A program made the position numbers and the translations under genes. The notes below the pieces were generated by a model, which had not been told where the DNA came from, ran no database searches, and worked only from the letters and a program-made list of their open reading frames with translations. From NCBI GenBank assembly GCA_045545435.1, contig JAZQAV010000061.1:1-29222 (forward strand): a stretch of DNA of 29,222 nucleotides. The letters run 5' to 3'. The DNA is from UMGS1502 sp045545435. Its GTDB lineage: Bacteria > Actinomycetota > Coriobacteriia > Coriobacteriales > Eggerthellaceae. Below are positions 15,373 to 23,945 of the stretch, piece by piece. Each line of letters begins with the position of its first letter. Positions within the stretch are counted from its first letter, which is position 1.

Positions 15373-15993
15373 ATGACGCAATATGCATTCTTCTTCGATA
15401 GCACGCGCTGCACGGGTTGCAAAACCTGCGAGCTCGCGTGCAAAGACTACAAGAACCTGGATCAGACGGTTGCCTATCGCAAGGTTTACGACTACGAAGG
15501 CGGCGCTTGGGATGTTGCTTCGGATGGCACCTGCACTACCACCGCGTACGTGTACCACGTATCCATGTCGTGCAACCATTGCGACAATCCCGCGTGCGTA
15601 AAGGTGTGTCCCACGGGAGCTATGCACAAAGACGAGAAAACCGGGCTTGTTTCGGTTGACGAAAGCAAGTGCATGGGCTGCGGCTACTGTCACATGGCGT
15701 GCCCCTACAACGCGCCCAAAGTGGATCGTGCGGTGGGCCACTCGGTGAAGTGCGACGGTTGCGCCGATCGCGTTGCGGCTGGTAAAGACCCAATTTGCGT
15801 AGGTGCCTGCCCGCTGCGTGCGCTGGAATTTGGCCCCGTAGACGAAATGGCGGCCAAGGGCGTGCGTGCGGCCATTGAGCCTCTTCCCGAGCCTTCCTTC
15901 ACGAGTCCCAACCTGTACATTTTGGTAAACAGCGACGCCAAGCCTTCCGGTTCTCGCGATGGCGTTGTGGCTAACACCCAGGAGGTGATGTAG
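15373..15993 (+). CDS. dmsB: DmsB-type four-cluster ferredoxin subunit
   Basis: The 206-residue electron-transfer subunit has four Cys groups typical of DmsB: CTGCKTCELAC near 14, CNHCDNPACVKVCP near 67, CMGCGYCHMACP near 97, and CDGCADRVAAGKDPICVGACP near 130. It would hold four 4Fe-4S clusters passing electrons from the membrane subunit to the molybdenum site. It has no signal and is expected to be exported together with the Tat-tagged catalytic subunit. GGGAGGAGG precedes ATG 15373, 14 bp after the dmsA stop. All sixteen cluster cysteines appear present. Confidence 0.92.
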   Translation: MTQYAFFFDSTRCTGCKTCELACKDYKNLDQTVAYRKVYDYEGGAWDVASDGTCTTTAYVYHVSMSCNHCDNPACVKVCPTGAMHKDEKTGLVSVDESKCMGCGYCHMACPYNAPKVDRAVGHSVKCDGCADRVAAGKDPICVGACPLRALEFGPVDEMAAKGVRAAIEPLPEPSFTSPNLYILVNSDAKPSGSRDGVVANTQEVM

Positions 15994-15994
15994 C

Positions 15995-16855
15995 ATGTCT
16001 GCTGCCTTCCATGAACTGCCGTTGGCGCTGTTCACCACGCTTGCATCCATTGGTGCAGGAGCTTTTATAGCGCTGGCCGCTGCGTTTTTCACAACGCAAT
16101 TCAACGACGATCAACTGAAGAAAATTGACAAGCTAACTATTGTTCCGGCGCTGGTTGTGCTGGCTGGTTTCGTTGCGGCGTTCTTCCATCTTGCCAACCC
16201 GCTGGCTGCGTTTGGCGTGTTTGCCGGAATCGGACGCTCGCCGCTTTCAAACGAGCTGTGCGTTGCCGTGCTGTTCGCTGTGCTGATGGCCGTGTACGTG
16301 ATTATGGGCCTGCTCGGCAAGCTGGGTGGTGCCCGCAAGGGGCTTATTGGCGCGCTTGCGGTGCTGGCTGTGCTGTTTGCGCTGTTCATGGGGCTTGCGT
16401 ACAACATAAGCACCGTGCCCACGTGGTCGACGCCATGGCCGGTTGTGCAGATGCTTGGCTACACCTTGCTGGGCGGCGCTGCGATGGGCGCGTGCGTGCT
16501 CGCGTTGGCTGGCGGGTTTGACGCCGCTGTCGAAGGGCCGTTCAAGAGCGCGCTGATGGCGCTTGCGGCTGTGGGCGCACTGCTTTCGGTTGTTGGCCTG
16601 GGCGCGATGGTTGCCGGTGCGGGTTCGCTTTCGAACGCGCTGGTTATGGGCTCCAACCTAGCGTCCGAGGCGATGGGCGCCCTTGTGTGTGCGATTGCAT
16701 GTTTGCTGCTTTCGTGCGTGGCTGTGCTGGCGGCTGCTGCAGGCAAATCGCCGGTTGCTCTGGTGCTACTGGCTGTGGTGTTGTCGCTTGCCGGCGTGTT
16801 TGCTGGCCGTTTGGTGTTCTACGCGCTCCAGATTTCGGTAGGAATTTACTTCTAG
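15995..16855 (+). CDS. dmsC: DmsC-type membrane anchor subunit
   Basis: The 286-residue protein is almost entirely hydrophobic with about eight helices, and opens with FHELPLALFTTLASIGAGAF, the DmsC-type start. RPSFESG-like loops are replaced by GIGRSPLSNE near residue 77. The family anchors the reductase and oxidises menaquinol. The start ATG 15995 is 1 bp after the dmsB stop, with AGGAGGTGA inside the dmsB end, so translation is coupled. Base use is very Gly/Ala/Val/Leu rich, which leaves many long shadow frames on the other strand. Confidence 0.88.
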   Translation: MSAAFHELPLALFTTLASIGAGAFIALAAAFFTTQFNDDQLKKIDKLTIVPALVVLAGFVAAFFHLANPLAAFGVFAGIGRSPLSNELCVAVLFAVLMAVYVIMGLLGKLGGARKGLIGALAVLAVLFALFMGLAYNISTVPTWSTPWPVVQMLGYTLLGGAAMGACVLALAGGFDAAVEGPFKSALMALAAVGALLSVVGLGAMVAGAGSLSNALVMGSNLASEAMGALVCAIACLLLSCVAVLAAAAGKSPVALVLLAVVLSLAGVFAGRLVFYALQISVGIYF

Positions 16856-16866
16856 TGGTTTGAATG

Positions 16867-16900
16867 GCCGGGTCGGGCGCATTGCGCGCGGCCCGGCTTT
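16867..16900 (+). terminator. Hairpin between dmsC and the chaperone gene
   Basis: GCCGGGTCG (16867-16875) pairs with CGGCCCGGC (16889-16897) with one G-U, followed by only TTT. It is a weak terminator or attenuator 11 bp after dmsC that could lower expression of the downstream chaperone. Confidence 0.45.
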
Positions 16901-16983
16901 GCGTGAGGCGTTCGTGGTTAGGCGTTGTCTGGCGGCGGGTCCGAGGGCCACCAAGTTGAGGCTGTTTCGGCGGAAAGGCTTTC

Positions 16984-17637
16984 ATGATGACTTTTGAAAA
17001 TCCCAACGACCAAGAAATCCTCGACGCTATTGCATTTGTCGGCGACGCTCTCGCTCCGTTCTTTCTTAAGGATCCGCAGACGGGCTCAGCTGCCTCCGCT
17101 TTCGACGCGTTCTCTTCGCTGGAGCTTGATGGCGCTTCGAGCGAATGGCCGTTTGGCGACGATGATCTTGTAGCTTCGGGGCTTGAAAGCATGATTGCAG
17201 GCTTGTCGGATGGCATCACCGACAGCATTGTATGGGAGCACCGCCGCTTGTTTGTGGGGCCGGGGCACAAAGCAGCACCGCCTTGGGGGTCGGTTTACAC
17301 CGATCACGATGGTGTAATTTTTGGAGAAAGCGCCCTTGAACTGCGGGAATGGATGCGCGCAAATGGCATACAGCGGCATACCAGCGAAAGCGAGCCCGAT
17401 GATCATATAGGGCTTATGCTGGGCCTTATGGCGTGGCTCGCTCAAAACCGCCCGAGCTTACTAGACGAGTACCTGCGACTTCACCTGCTTACCTGGTCGT
17501 CGCATTATTTGGCGAAGCTGGAAAACGAAGCGCGCCATCCGTTCTACAAAGGTCTTGCCGTGCTAACGCGGACCAGCTTGGAAGGCATAACTGCCGTGCG
17601 CGGTGTTGAGGTTGTGTACCCGCGGTTTTACCGGTAG
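16984..17637 (+). CDS. TorD/DmsD family molybdoenzyme chaperone
   Basis: The 217-residue all-helical cytoplasmic protein fits the TorD/DmsD/NarJ superfamily that binds the Tat signal and guides cofactor loading. The key pattern is present: EHRRLFVGPG at 85-94, APPWGSVYTD at 98-107, and EPDDHIGLMLGLMAWL at 137-152. It starts at ATG 16984 (MM) after AAAGG-type sequence, 128 bp after dmsC. The intervening hairpin suggests lower expression than the structural genes. It completes the operon order catalytic-ferredoxin-anchor-chaperone. Confidence 0.88.
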   Translation: MMTFENPNDQEILDAIAFVGDALAPFFLKDPQTGSAASAFDAFSSLELDGASSEWPFGDDDLVASGLESMIAGLSDGITDSIVWEHRRLFVGPGHKAAPPWGSVYTDHDGVIFGESALELREWMRANGIQRHTSESEPDDHIGLMLGLMAWLAQNRPSLLDEYLRLHLLTWSSHYLAKLENEARHPFYKGLAVLTRTSLEGITAVRGVEVVYPRFYR

Positions 17638-17724
17638 CGCGCCTGCTCCGCCGCGGTTTTCACGTTCGTGCAGTCTGTTGCCCTGCCTTCGTCTTGCAGT
17701 CGTCGCCTCATCGCGCTCGGATTT

Positions 17725-17998
17725 GCAAGAAAAGTACGATTCTGCGACGTCTTCCACTCGGCGTTGTGCCGAAAAGTACGATTCTGAGACGCGCAGCGCC
17801 CTGGTCGTGTACGAAAAGTACGATTCTGAGATAAATAGATCCGTCTGCGTTATTTGCGTTTTACAAAAGTCCAGTTCAGAGGGATACGCTCTTTTCGTCG
17901 TTCGCGTAATTCATTCCTCGAATGCGCATTTTGTCTCAGAATCGCCATTTCCGCACCATCAGCAATCCCGCGGTGTCTCAGAATCAGCGTTTTCGTAC
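17725..17998. repeat. Array C: 3 direct + 2 inverted 24-bp units at 42-bp pitch around a 100-bp core
   Basis: Direct units are at 17725-17748, 17767-17790 and 17809-17832. Inverted units are at 17933-17956 and 17975-17998. Pitch is exactly 42 bp in both arms. The unit is that of array B (GTACGAAAA, GTA, CGATTCTGAGAC), with the outermost direct unit most degraded. The core 17833-17932 aligns with the core of array B over most of its first 65 bases (for example CCGTCTG, TATTTGC, CCAGTTCAG). It lies 87 bp after the chaperone stop, facing a minus-strand remnant. Confidence 0.95.
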
Positions 17999-18062
17999 CG
18001 GGCTAGCCGCGGGACGTAGCGCCATGTCGCACGGGCGCATCGTGTGGTAGCCAGCAAACAAG

Positions 18063-18097
18063 AGCGCGCGGTCACCAGCTTGTGGCAACCGCGCGCT
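18063..18097 (-). terminator. Strong hairpin, probable minus-strand terminator
   Basis: AGCGCGCGGT pairs with ACCGCGCGCT (10 bp), with an inner CCA/TGG helix. On the minus strand CTTGTTTG follows. It would end transcription from the remnant at 18162-18257. Confidence 0.5.
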
Positions 18098-18098
18098 G

Positions 18099-18141
18099 TG
18101 AAGTGCCTGCGTGCGAAGTGTGCGCGAGCGAAGTGCTCGCG
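18099..18141. repeat. GAAGTG triplicate with a hairpin
   Basis: GAAGTG occurs three times at about 17-bp spacing. The last copy is flanked by a perfect 7-bp hairpin, CGCGAGC/GCTCGCG (18123-18141). Purpose unknown. Confidence 0.4.
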
Positions 18142-18161
18142 TTCGAGGGGCTTGCGACCTG

Positions 18162-18257
18162 CTATTTAGCGGGAAAGCCGTCCGTGGAAAGGGTGAGCGT
18201 TTTGCCTTCTGCAACGGTCACCATCGTGTTGGCGCCCTCGTCATAAACTATGACCAT
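18162..18257 (-). other. Possible 31-codon frame or gene remnant
   Basis: A minus-strand frame encodes MVIVYDEGANTMVTV followed by AEGKTLTLSTDGFPAK. The composition looks protein-like, resembling the end of a beta-rich domain, but the ATG overlaps a TATAAT (18256-18261) and lacks a ribosome-binding site. It may be the 3' end of a lost gene. A strong hairpin lies 65 bp downstream. I cannot assign a family. Confidence 0.3.
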
Positions 18258-18547
18258 TATAGTCGTGATTAAACAATTGCAACATGTTTACTAATGCGTA
18301 CGACATGGCATGAACGTGCTACGCGAAAGGCTTTACCATCCGCAATCAGCTTGCTTTTTATTATTAAACGGATTCGAAATGCAGGGCTAACCTCGTGAAC
18401 GAATGCGCCGTGTGACGATGCGTCAGTTTGCCAGCTTGTCAGCCTGCCAGTATGCCAGCGTGCCGTCTGGCAGTGGCCAGCCTTCCCAGCCTTCTAGTGT
18501 GTCAGTCTGTCAGCAGGACGGACTTACCGTGCACCACTATTGGCGCA
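18258..18547. other. Non-coding stretch with an 8-bp degenerate tandem repeat
   Basis: No gene is supported. At 18422-18461 five consecutive 8-bp units of the form G(T/C)CAG followed by three variable bases are present, and two more occur near 18507-18522. The region lies just downstream of the second YhgE/Pip gene stop. No clear terminator for that operon was found. Confidence 0.5.
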
Positions 18548-20815
18548 CTACTCGATCATCTTGGATTCTTCGACCTTGCTTACGTAGGCGTTCATGAAGC
18601 CTTCCAACGGCTTGCGCAGTACCAGGCCCAGCAGCAAGAAGGGGAGCACGAACAGCAAAAGCTTGCCAATGGATATCCAAAAATCGTTTTGGCAAACGCC
18701 GAACATGGACGCGCGGAAAGCATCCACCACGTGCGAGGCTGGTACAAAGGGGCTCAACGCTTGCACGAAATCGGGCATGACTGGCAGCGGATACGAGCCG
18801 CCGCATGCCGTTACCTGCACGATTAACAGCAACACGGCAATAGCCTTGCCCAGGTTTCCAAATGCAACAACCAGCGTGTAAATGATGAACGTGAACACGA
18901 GGCCCGCCACCCAAACGCAAATCATGTACAGCAGAGGTTCCGCCACCTGCACCTTCAAAAGCAGCATGTTGCCCAGACCTAACAGCGTCGTTTGCATAAG
19001 CGACAATAAGCCCGCAACGCCAAAGCGTCCGAAGTAAAGCTGGCGGGGCTTGGGATTGATAAGTCCGCGCAAGCCGCGTGCCGACACCTGGGGCTTTGTT
19101 GCCACCATAATCAAGAGTGAGCCTATGAACAGGGCAAGCGCGCTGTACAGCGGCGCCATAGCCGATCCAAAATTACCCACGGGGAACAGCGCCTCGCGCT
19201 GGATTTGAACGGGAGCTGAAAGCGCGGCCGCAATGCTCTCGGAGCTGTTCGCCAAAAGCGACTTCAGTTTCTCGGTGTCGCCGGCAGCCAAAGCGCTATC
19301 GATATCGTCTGCGAGTTTGGTCATACTCTGGGCGGCCAGGCGCAGCTTCTCGCATGCGGGATTGATGTTGGCAGATAGGTCGGAAAGCGATGCCGCAACT
19401 CCGTTTGTGGCGTAGACAAGATCGTTGCCAATTGGCTGCAGGCTTGCTGCTACGCCATCGAAATCAGTGGCAAGTTTTTCAATGTCGGCTTTAAGCGTTG
19501 CGATGCCGGGAACCAAGTTCTGCGTGAAATCATTGACTGTTGAGTCAAGTTGGGTTTTTGCGGAAGCAATGGCTTGGCGCAGCGCGTCGATGTCGGTTTG
19601 CGCAGCGGGTCCGGCTGCATCAAGTTTATCGGCCGCACTGGTGAGGTTGGCGCTTGCTTTTTGCAGCGATTCAATCATCCTGTTGAGTACGGCGATGGTC
19701 TCGTCAAGTGCAACCACGTTCTCGGTGGTGTTTTTGACATACGCGCTTATTTCCTCTTCGCTGGCCCCGTCGGCAATCATTTTTTCGCGTGTGGCTTCGG
19801 CGTTTGCGCGAAGCTCGTCGCGCTTGCTGGAAAGGTCATCGCGCAGCGCGCTTAAAGCGCTCACCTTGCCGTCTATGTCGGTTGCGGTGGTGCGTAATTG
19901 TGCGGCCACCTTCGAGATATCGGATGATGCGTTCGCCAGCAGTGAATCAGCCTTGCTTTCAAGGTCGGCAAGAGCAGTTTTGCCGTTTGCGAGCGAATCG
20001 GAGACCGAGCCCAGGGAGGTTTCCAGCCCTGCCGCCAAGTCGCGGATGCTCTGCTTGTTGCCGTTGATGCCGGTGGCAGTACTTTGGGCTTTCGTGCGGG
20101 CCGTTTCAACCAGATTAGCCGTGCTGCTCAGCAAGCCGCCGGTTTCGGTGCTGATTGAAGCGTACATGCCCAAAATATCGGCTGTTTGTCCCAAGCGCGT
20201 GGATGCAAGGCGCATATGGTCGGTAAGGCGCGTGATGGCCTCACGTGCTTCGTTGTCCTCGGCGTAGTTTGAAGCGCTCTTTGCCAGAGCGGTTGCTATT
20301 TCCGATACAGTATCGGCGAATGCAGCGTTTACCTGGTAGGAAAGCGCGTCGGCACCGGCGCCGGTGATGTTGGGCGAGATAGCGTTAACCTTCTCGTTCA
20401 CGTAATACAGGATGTCAGCGGATGTTGAATCGCCTTCGTAGAAGGTGAGCATCTGGTTGCTGAAGTCGTCGGGGATAACGATTGCGGCGTAGTATCTGCC
20501 CGCCTTCGCTCCTTCAATTGCGTCGTTTTCGCTCGTGAAAACCCAGTTGATCTGCTCATTTGCGCGCAATGCGGAAACAACGCGGTCGCCCACGTTTATT
20601 TCGATGGGAATAAGGTCGCTGGTGTATCCGTCATCTTCGTTGGCAACGGCAACCGAGAGGTACCCGGTGTTGTCAAAAACGTTCCAGCAGGCCAAGATGT
20701 TGTACCACGCAAACAGTGACGGTAGCAGGACCAGGCCCACCGTGATGATGGTGCACATAACGTTTCTGAACAAGTTGGAAGCGTCGCGACGGAATATGAG
20801 CCAGACGTTATTCAT
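18548..20815 (-). CDS. YhgE/Pip family membrane protein (second gene of pair)
   Basis: The 755-residue protein has the YhgE/Pip (phage infection protein) layout: one N-terminal helix at about 18-38 within RDASNLFRNVMC and LLPSLFAWYNILACWNV, a long extracellular stretch of about 500 residues rich in coiled-coil heptads (Ala/Leu/Ser/Asp), then five or six helices from about 556 to 740, related to ABC-2 permeases. GGSYPLPVMPDF near 671-682 is a typical loop. Relatives are the phage receptors YueB and Pip and the type VII secretion part EsaA. The start ATG 20815 has GGAGGTGG upstream and overlaps the end of the first YhgE gene by 8 bp, so they are one operon and perhaps a heterodimer. Confidence 0.85.
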   Translation of the reverse strand: MNNVWLIFRRDASNLFRNVMCTIITVGLVLLPSLFAWYNILACWNVFDNTGYLSVAVANEDDGYTSDLIPIEINVGDRVVSALRANEQINWVFTSENDAIEGAKAGRYYAAIVIPDDFSNQMLTFYEGDSTSADILYYVNEKVNAISPNITGAGADALSYQVNAAFADTVSEIATALAKSASNYAEDNEAREAITRLTDHMRLASTRLGQTADILGMYASISTETGGLLSSTANLVETARTKAQSTATGINGNKQSIRDLAAGLETSLGSVSDSLANGKTALADLESKADSLLANASSDISKVAAQLRTTATDIDGKVSALSALRDDLSSKRDELRANAEATREKMIADGASEEEISAYVKNTTENVVALDETIAVLNRMIESLQKASANLTSAADKLDAAGPAAQTDIDALRQAIASAKTQLDSTVNDFTQNLVPGIATLKADIEKLATDFDGVAASLQPIGNDLVYATNGVAASLSDLSANINPACEKLRLAAQSMTKLADDIDSALAAGDTEKLKSLLANSSESIAAALSAPVQIQREALFPVGNFGSAMAPLYSALALFIGSLLIMVATKPQVSARGLRGLINPKPRQLYFGRFGVAGLLSLMQTTLLGLGNMLLLKVQVAEPLLYMICVWVAGLVFTFIIYTLVVAFGNLGKAIAVLLLIVQVTACGGSYPLPVMPDFVQALSPFVPASHVVDAFRASMFGVCQNDFWISIGKLLLFVLPFLLLGLVLRKPLEGFMNAYVSKVEESKMIE

Positions 20816-23726
20816 CTGAGTCCACCTCCGTCTGAGACTTTTGCGATGGAGCCGCTGCGTTTGTGCTCGTCTGCGGCTCGCTGGAGCGCACGTGTGCCCC
20901 GCGTGGGGTTTGTTCGTCTATGTCCGTCTGCGGTTCACTGGTGAGCGCGTGTGCTCCATGCGGGGATGCCTCGCTTGCGTCCGCTTGCTGCACGTTGGCG
21001 CGCGCGTGATCCCCCTCGATTGGGCGCGCATACGCCTCACCAGGACTCACGTCGGGCGTGACGAAGCGTGGCTTGACGGCAGGAATGTCACCGATGTTGT
21101 GCGCTTGCGCCCGATACGATTGCTTCTTGGGCACATCGTCCCGCCCAAGTTGCGTCATGCGTTGCGTGACACCCGCAAGTGCAGGCACCAGCTTTTCGCG
21201 GGAAACCAAAATGTTAAGCGCACCGTCGCCGCTCAAGTGCTCCAAGTTTAACTGGCGTTCGAAGCTATTGCGCAGTGATTCAACTATCAAGACGAAAACG
21301 AGCAGGGCAACCAGCCATACGACAACAATGGTGAGCAGTACCACCCTTTCGCCGGCGTCAAGCGCAAGCACCAGCGCAAGAATTGCGGGCACGCCAATGG
21401 CAAGCGCGATGGCCGCTCTGATGAATTTGGGGTACAAACCGATAAAGCGCGTGTAGCGGCGTTCCAGTTTCTCGCGGAATTCATCTTTGTCGGAAATGGC
21501 ACCAACCACTTGCGAGATGCGGTACGGTCGTTCGGGTACTACGGCATCTTCGCCGTTGTACAGGTCGCCTTCGCGAATCTGGCATGCTGCCATGCGGGTC
21601 ACGTTGGACATGAGCGGGCCCAGCACAACCCCCAAAACAATCATGCACACAAAGATCGCTGCCAGCACCATAATATCGTGCGCAAAGTAGTTGCCGTAGA
21701 AGCCCCCGATAGCTTCGCGCATGGCGCTAATTCCGTACGAGAAGGGCAGGAAGGGATATACGGCCTGGAAGAAGCTGTCGGTGAGCTCAAGGGGATACAG
21801 ACCCGATCCGCCGGGAATTTGAGCGAACACCAAGATGATGCAGAGCGCTTTGCCGATGTGATGCAGCGTCTTGGAAAGCGCGTAGATGATGCTGAAATAG
21901 GCAAGCGATGCTACAGCGGACGAGAAGAAAAGCGCAGGTGCATTTGCAACCTGGACGCCCAGCGCTAAAACGCCCGCGCAGCAGATAATGGCTTGTACAA
22001 CGGAAATACCCGCAAGCAAGACGAATCGTGAGATGTAGCGTTGGGCAAGCGTGATTCGTTTGATGCCCTCGGCATCAACTTCAAGCCTGAAGATGATTAC
22101 CAGCATGAACGCGCCTATCCAAAGCGTGAGGTTCATGAACAGCGGCGCCATGGACGTTCCATATGCGTTGGGATGGTACAGCCGCACGGTTTCCAGTTTT
22201 GTGGGCGAGCCCATGAACGCGCCGATGTTTTGTGCGTTCAGGGAGCCGTTTTTCACCAGTTCGGTGATGGTGTCGGACTGTGCGAGCAAGCGAAGGTCTG
22301 ACGCGATGGAGTTGGCGTCGGTTTGCAAGCCGCCAACGAGCGAGTCGGTTTGAGCAAGGGCGTCGTTGCACCTCAGAAGCAAGCTGTCGAGTTGAGTCAG
22401 GCTTGTGCGTGCCGTCTGCATGGTGGTTTCAAGATCGCTCGTCGCCGTGGAAAGAAGCGAGCATGACGAATTGATCCGCGACAATATTGATGAAATGGTG
22501 GGGGAGGCTGATCCAATAAGGCCGCCCGAATAGTTTGCCAACGCGTCGGAGACCTGTTTTGCCGCGCCGTCGAGGGCGCCCGCGGCGTCCGCGGCCGTTT
22601 GAGCGACCGTCTCAATGTCCGCGCTCAAGGCCGAGGCCGCATCTGCGGCTGATTGCAACTCGGCAGCCTTTCCCGAAAGGTTGTTGGCGGCATCCAGCAG
22701 AGGCGCTTTGGTTGGATCGTCGTCAGGAAGGTCTGCGGCAGCGGTTTGCAGGTCCCGCGCTGCTTCCGATAGGGCTTCTGCCAGTGCCTGAACGCGCCCG
22801 CCGCCCAAATCCACCAGCGCACGTGCCGAGCCAGCATCCGCCAAAAGGCTGTTCGCAGCGGTTCCGGCCTTAGACGCAACCTGTGATAGCTCCGAGGCAA
22901 CGCCGGAGAGGGATTCGGCGGTGCTCGACGAAAGCGAGTTCAGGGAGTTTTGTACTGCGGTTGTTTCGGTGGAAACATCGTTCACGAGTGTTCTGGCATC
23001 GCTCATGAGAGTTTGCGCATTATCCAGCGAGGTGGTTATGGTTCCTGTTTTTGCGCGCGCATTGTCAAGGGCAAGTTGCGCATTGGTGAGCTTTGAGCGC
23101 ACATCCGTTAGCGCTGCATTGGCGTCGCTCATGCTTGCCGTCGTCTTGCTTTGCGCAGCGGCAATGGCCGCCTCGGCATCTTTTATGGCATCGCCTATCG
23201 CTTGCGCGGCAGCTTCGCTTACTGTGGCAACGAACATTGAGTTGACGGTTTGCTCAAGCGTTGAAGCGGCGGTATCGGTAATTTTGGGGCTTACCGGACC
23301 CAGTTTTTCGTTGGCGTAATAGGTGATCTGCGGTTGTTTGATGTGCCCCGTAAGCGGTGATACCAGGCACTGGCTGAAGTCTTCGGGAATAACGTATACC
23401 GCGAACACCTTGCCAACTTCAAGATCGGCCATCGCGTCGTCCGCACTTTGCTCGACAAAGTGGAGCTTGTCGTTGGCCAGCAGTTCTTCGGTTATTTTGT
23501 CGCCCACGTTAAGCGCACCGGTGAGATCGGTTTTCGTGCCTTGGTCTTGGTTTACCACGCTCACGCGCAGTTGCCCCGTTGCTTCGTAGGGGTTCCAGAA
23601 CGCCGCCACATTGTACCAGGTGTACAGTGAGGGCAGCACCATGAGCGCTCCAACCACAATAAGAGCAGCGGGGGCTTTAAGCAGGCGCAAGGTGTCGCGC
23701 TTCAATATGCGAAGTATGTTGTTCAT
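20808..23726 (-). CDS. YhgE/Pip family membrane protein with an extended C-terminus (first gene of pair)
   Basis: The 972-residue protein opens MNNILRILKRDTLRLLKAPA, like its partner's MNNVWLIFRRDASNLF, so both starts agree. It has an N-terminal helix, an extracellular heptad-rich region to about 515, then about six helices with GGSGLYPLELTD in a loop. Unlike its partner it continues with a charged segment, two more helices near 766-815, and a cytoplasmic tail of about 155 residues carrying two copies of a GAH plus SEPQT motif. There is no clear ribosome-binding site before ATG 23726. As with the family, roles in transport, cell-surface display or secretion are possible and phage adsorption is known for relatives. 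No WXG100 or FtsK-type genes are nearby. Confidence 0.85.
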   Translation of the reverse strand: MNNILRILKRDTLRLLKAPAALIVVGALMVLPSLYTWYNVAAFWNPYEATGQLRVSVVNQDQGTKTDLTGALNVGDKITEELLANDKLHFVEQSADDAMADLEVGKVFAVYVIPEDFSQCLVSPLTGHIKQPQITYYANEKLGPVSPKITDTAASTLEQTVNSMFVATVSEAAAQAIGDAIKDAEAAIAAAQSKTTASMSDANAALTDVRSKLTNAQLALDNARAKTGTITTSLDNAQTLMSDARTLVNDVSTETTAVQNSLNSLSSSTAESLSGVASELSQVASKAGTAANSLLADAGSARALVDLGGGRVQALAEALSEAARDLQTAAADLPDDDPTKAPLLDAANNLSGKAAELQSAADAASALSADIETVAQTAADAAGALDGAAKQVSDALANYSGGLIGSASPTISSILSRINSSCSLLSTATSDLETTMQTARTSLTQLDSLLLRCNDALAQTDSLVGGLQTDANSIASDLRLLAQSDTITELVKNGSLNAQNIGAFMGSPTKLETVRLYHPNAYGTSMAPLFMNLTLWIGAFMLVIIFRLEVDAEGIKRITLAQRYISRFVLLAGISVVQAIICCAGVLALGVQVANAPALFFSSAVASLAYFSIIYALSKTLHHIGKALCIILVFAQIPGGSGLYPLELTDSFFQAVYPFLPFSYGISAMREAIGGFYGNYFAHDIMVLAAIFVCMIVLGVVLGPLMSNVTRMAACQIREGDLYNGEDAVVPERPYRISQVVGAISDKDEFREKLERRYTRFIGLYPKFIRAAIALAIGVPAILALVLALDAGERVVLLTIVVVWLVALLVFVLIVESLRNSFERQLNLEHLSGDGALNILVSREKLVPALAGVTQRMTQLGRDDVPKKQSYRAQAHNIGDIPAVKPRFVTPDVSPGEAYARPIEGDHARANVQQADASEASPHGAHALTSEPQTDIDEQTPRGAHVRSSEPQTSTNAAAPSQKSQTEVDSDE

Positions 23727-23821
23727 TCAGTCGTCAAGTATGCTGCGTTTTTAAGGTGTGTTTCGTTTTGCTTGCGCTGTTTATTGAGGCTTTGAATCTA
23801 TGAGTGCATTGTACACTATTA

Positions 23822-23856
23822 CGAAATAAATAGGGGAACCAACGGCGGTTCCCCTA
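23822..23856 (-). terminator. Intrinsic terminator of the PPK2 gene
   Basis: A perfect 10-bp stem, TAGGGGAACC/GGTTCCCCTA, with a 6-base loop (23831-23856). On the minus strand TTTATTTCG follows. It lies 90 bp after the PPK2 stop and separates that gene from the YhgE operon. Confidence 0.85.
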
Positions 23857-23945
23857 CTACTTTTCCAAGGTATCGTGTTATTTAATCCAAGGTAAAGCGT
23901 TATTTAATCGACTAATCCTTCGATTTTGAGTGCGGCACGACTTTT

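Noticed and set aside
19425..20267. Plus-strand frame of 280 codons inside a YhgE gene
   Set aside because: Ser/Ala-rich antisense of a heptad-repeat coding region, with no start signals.
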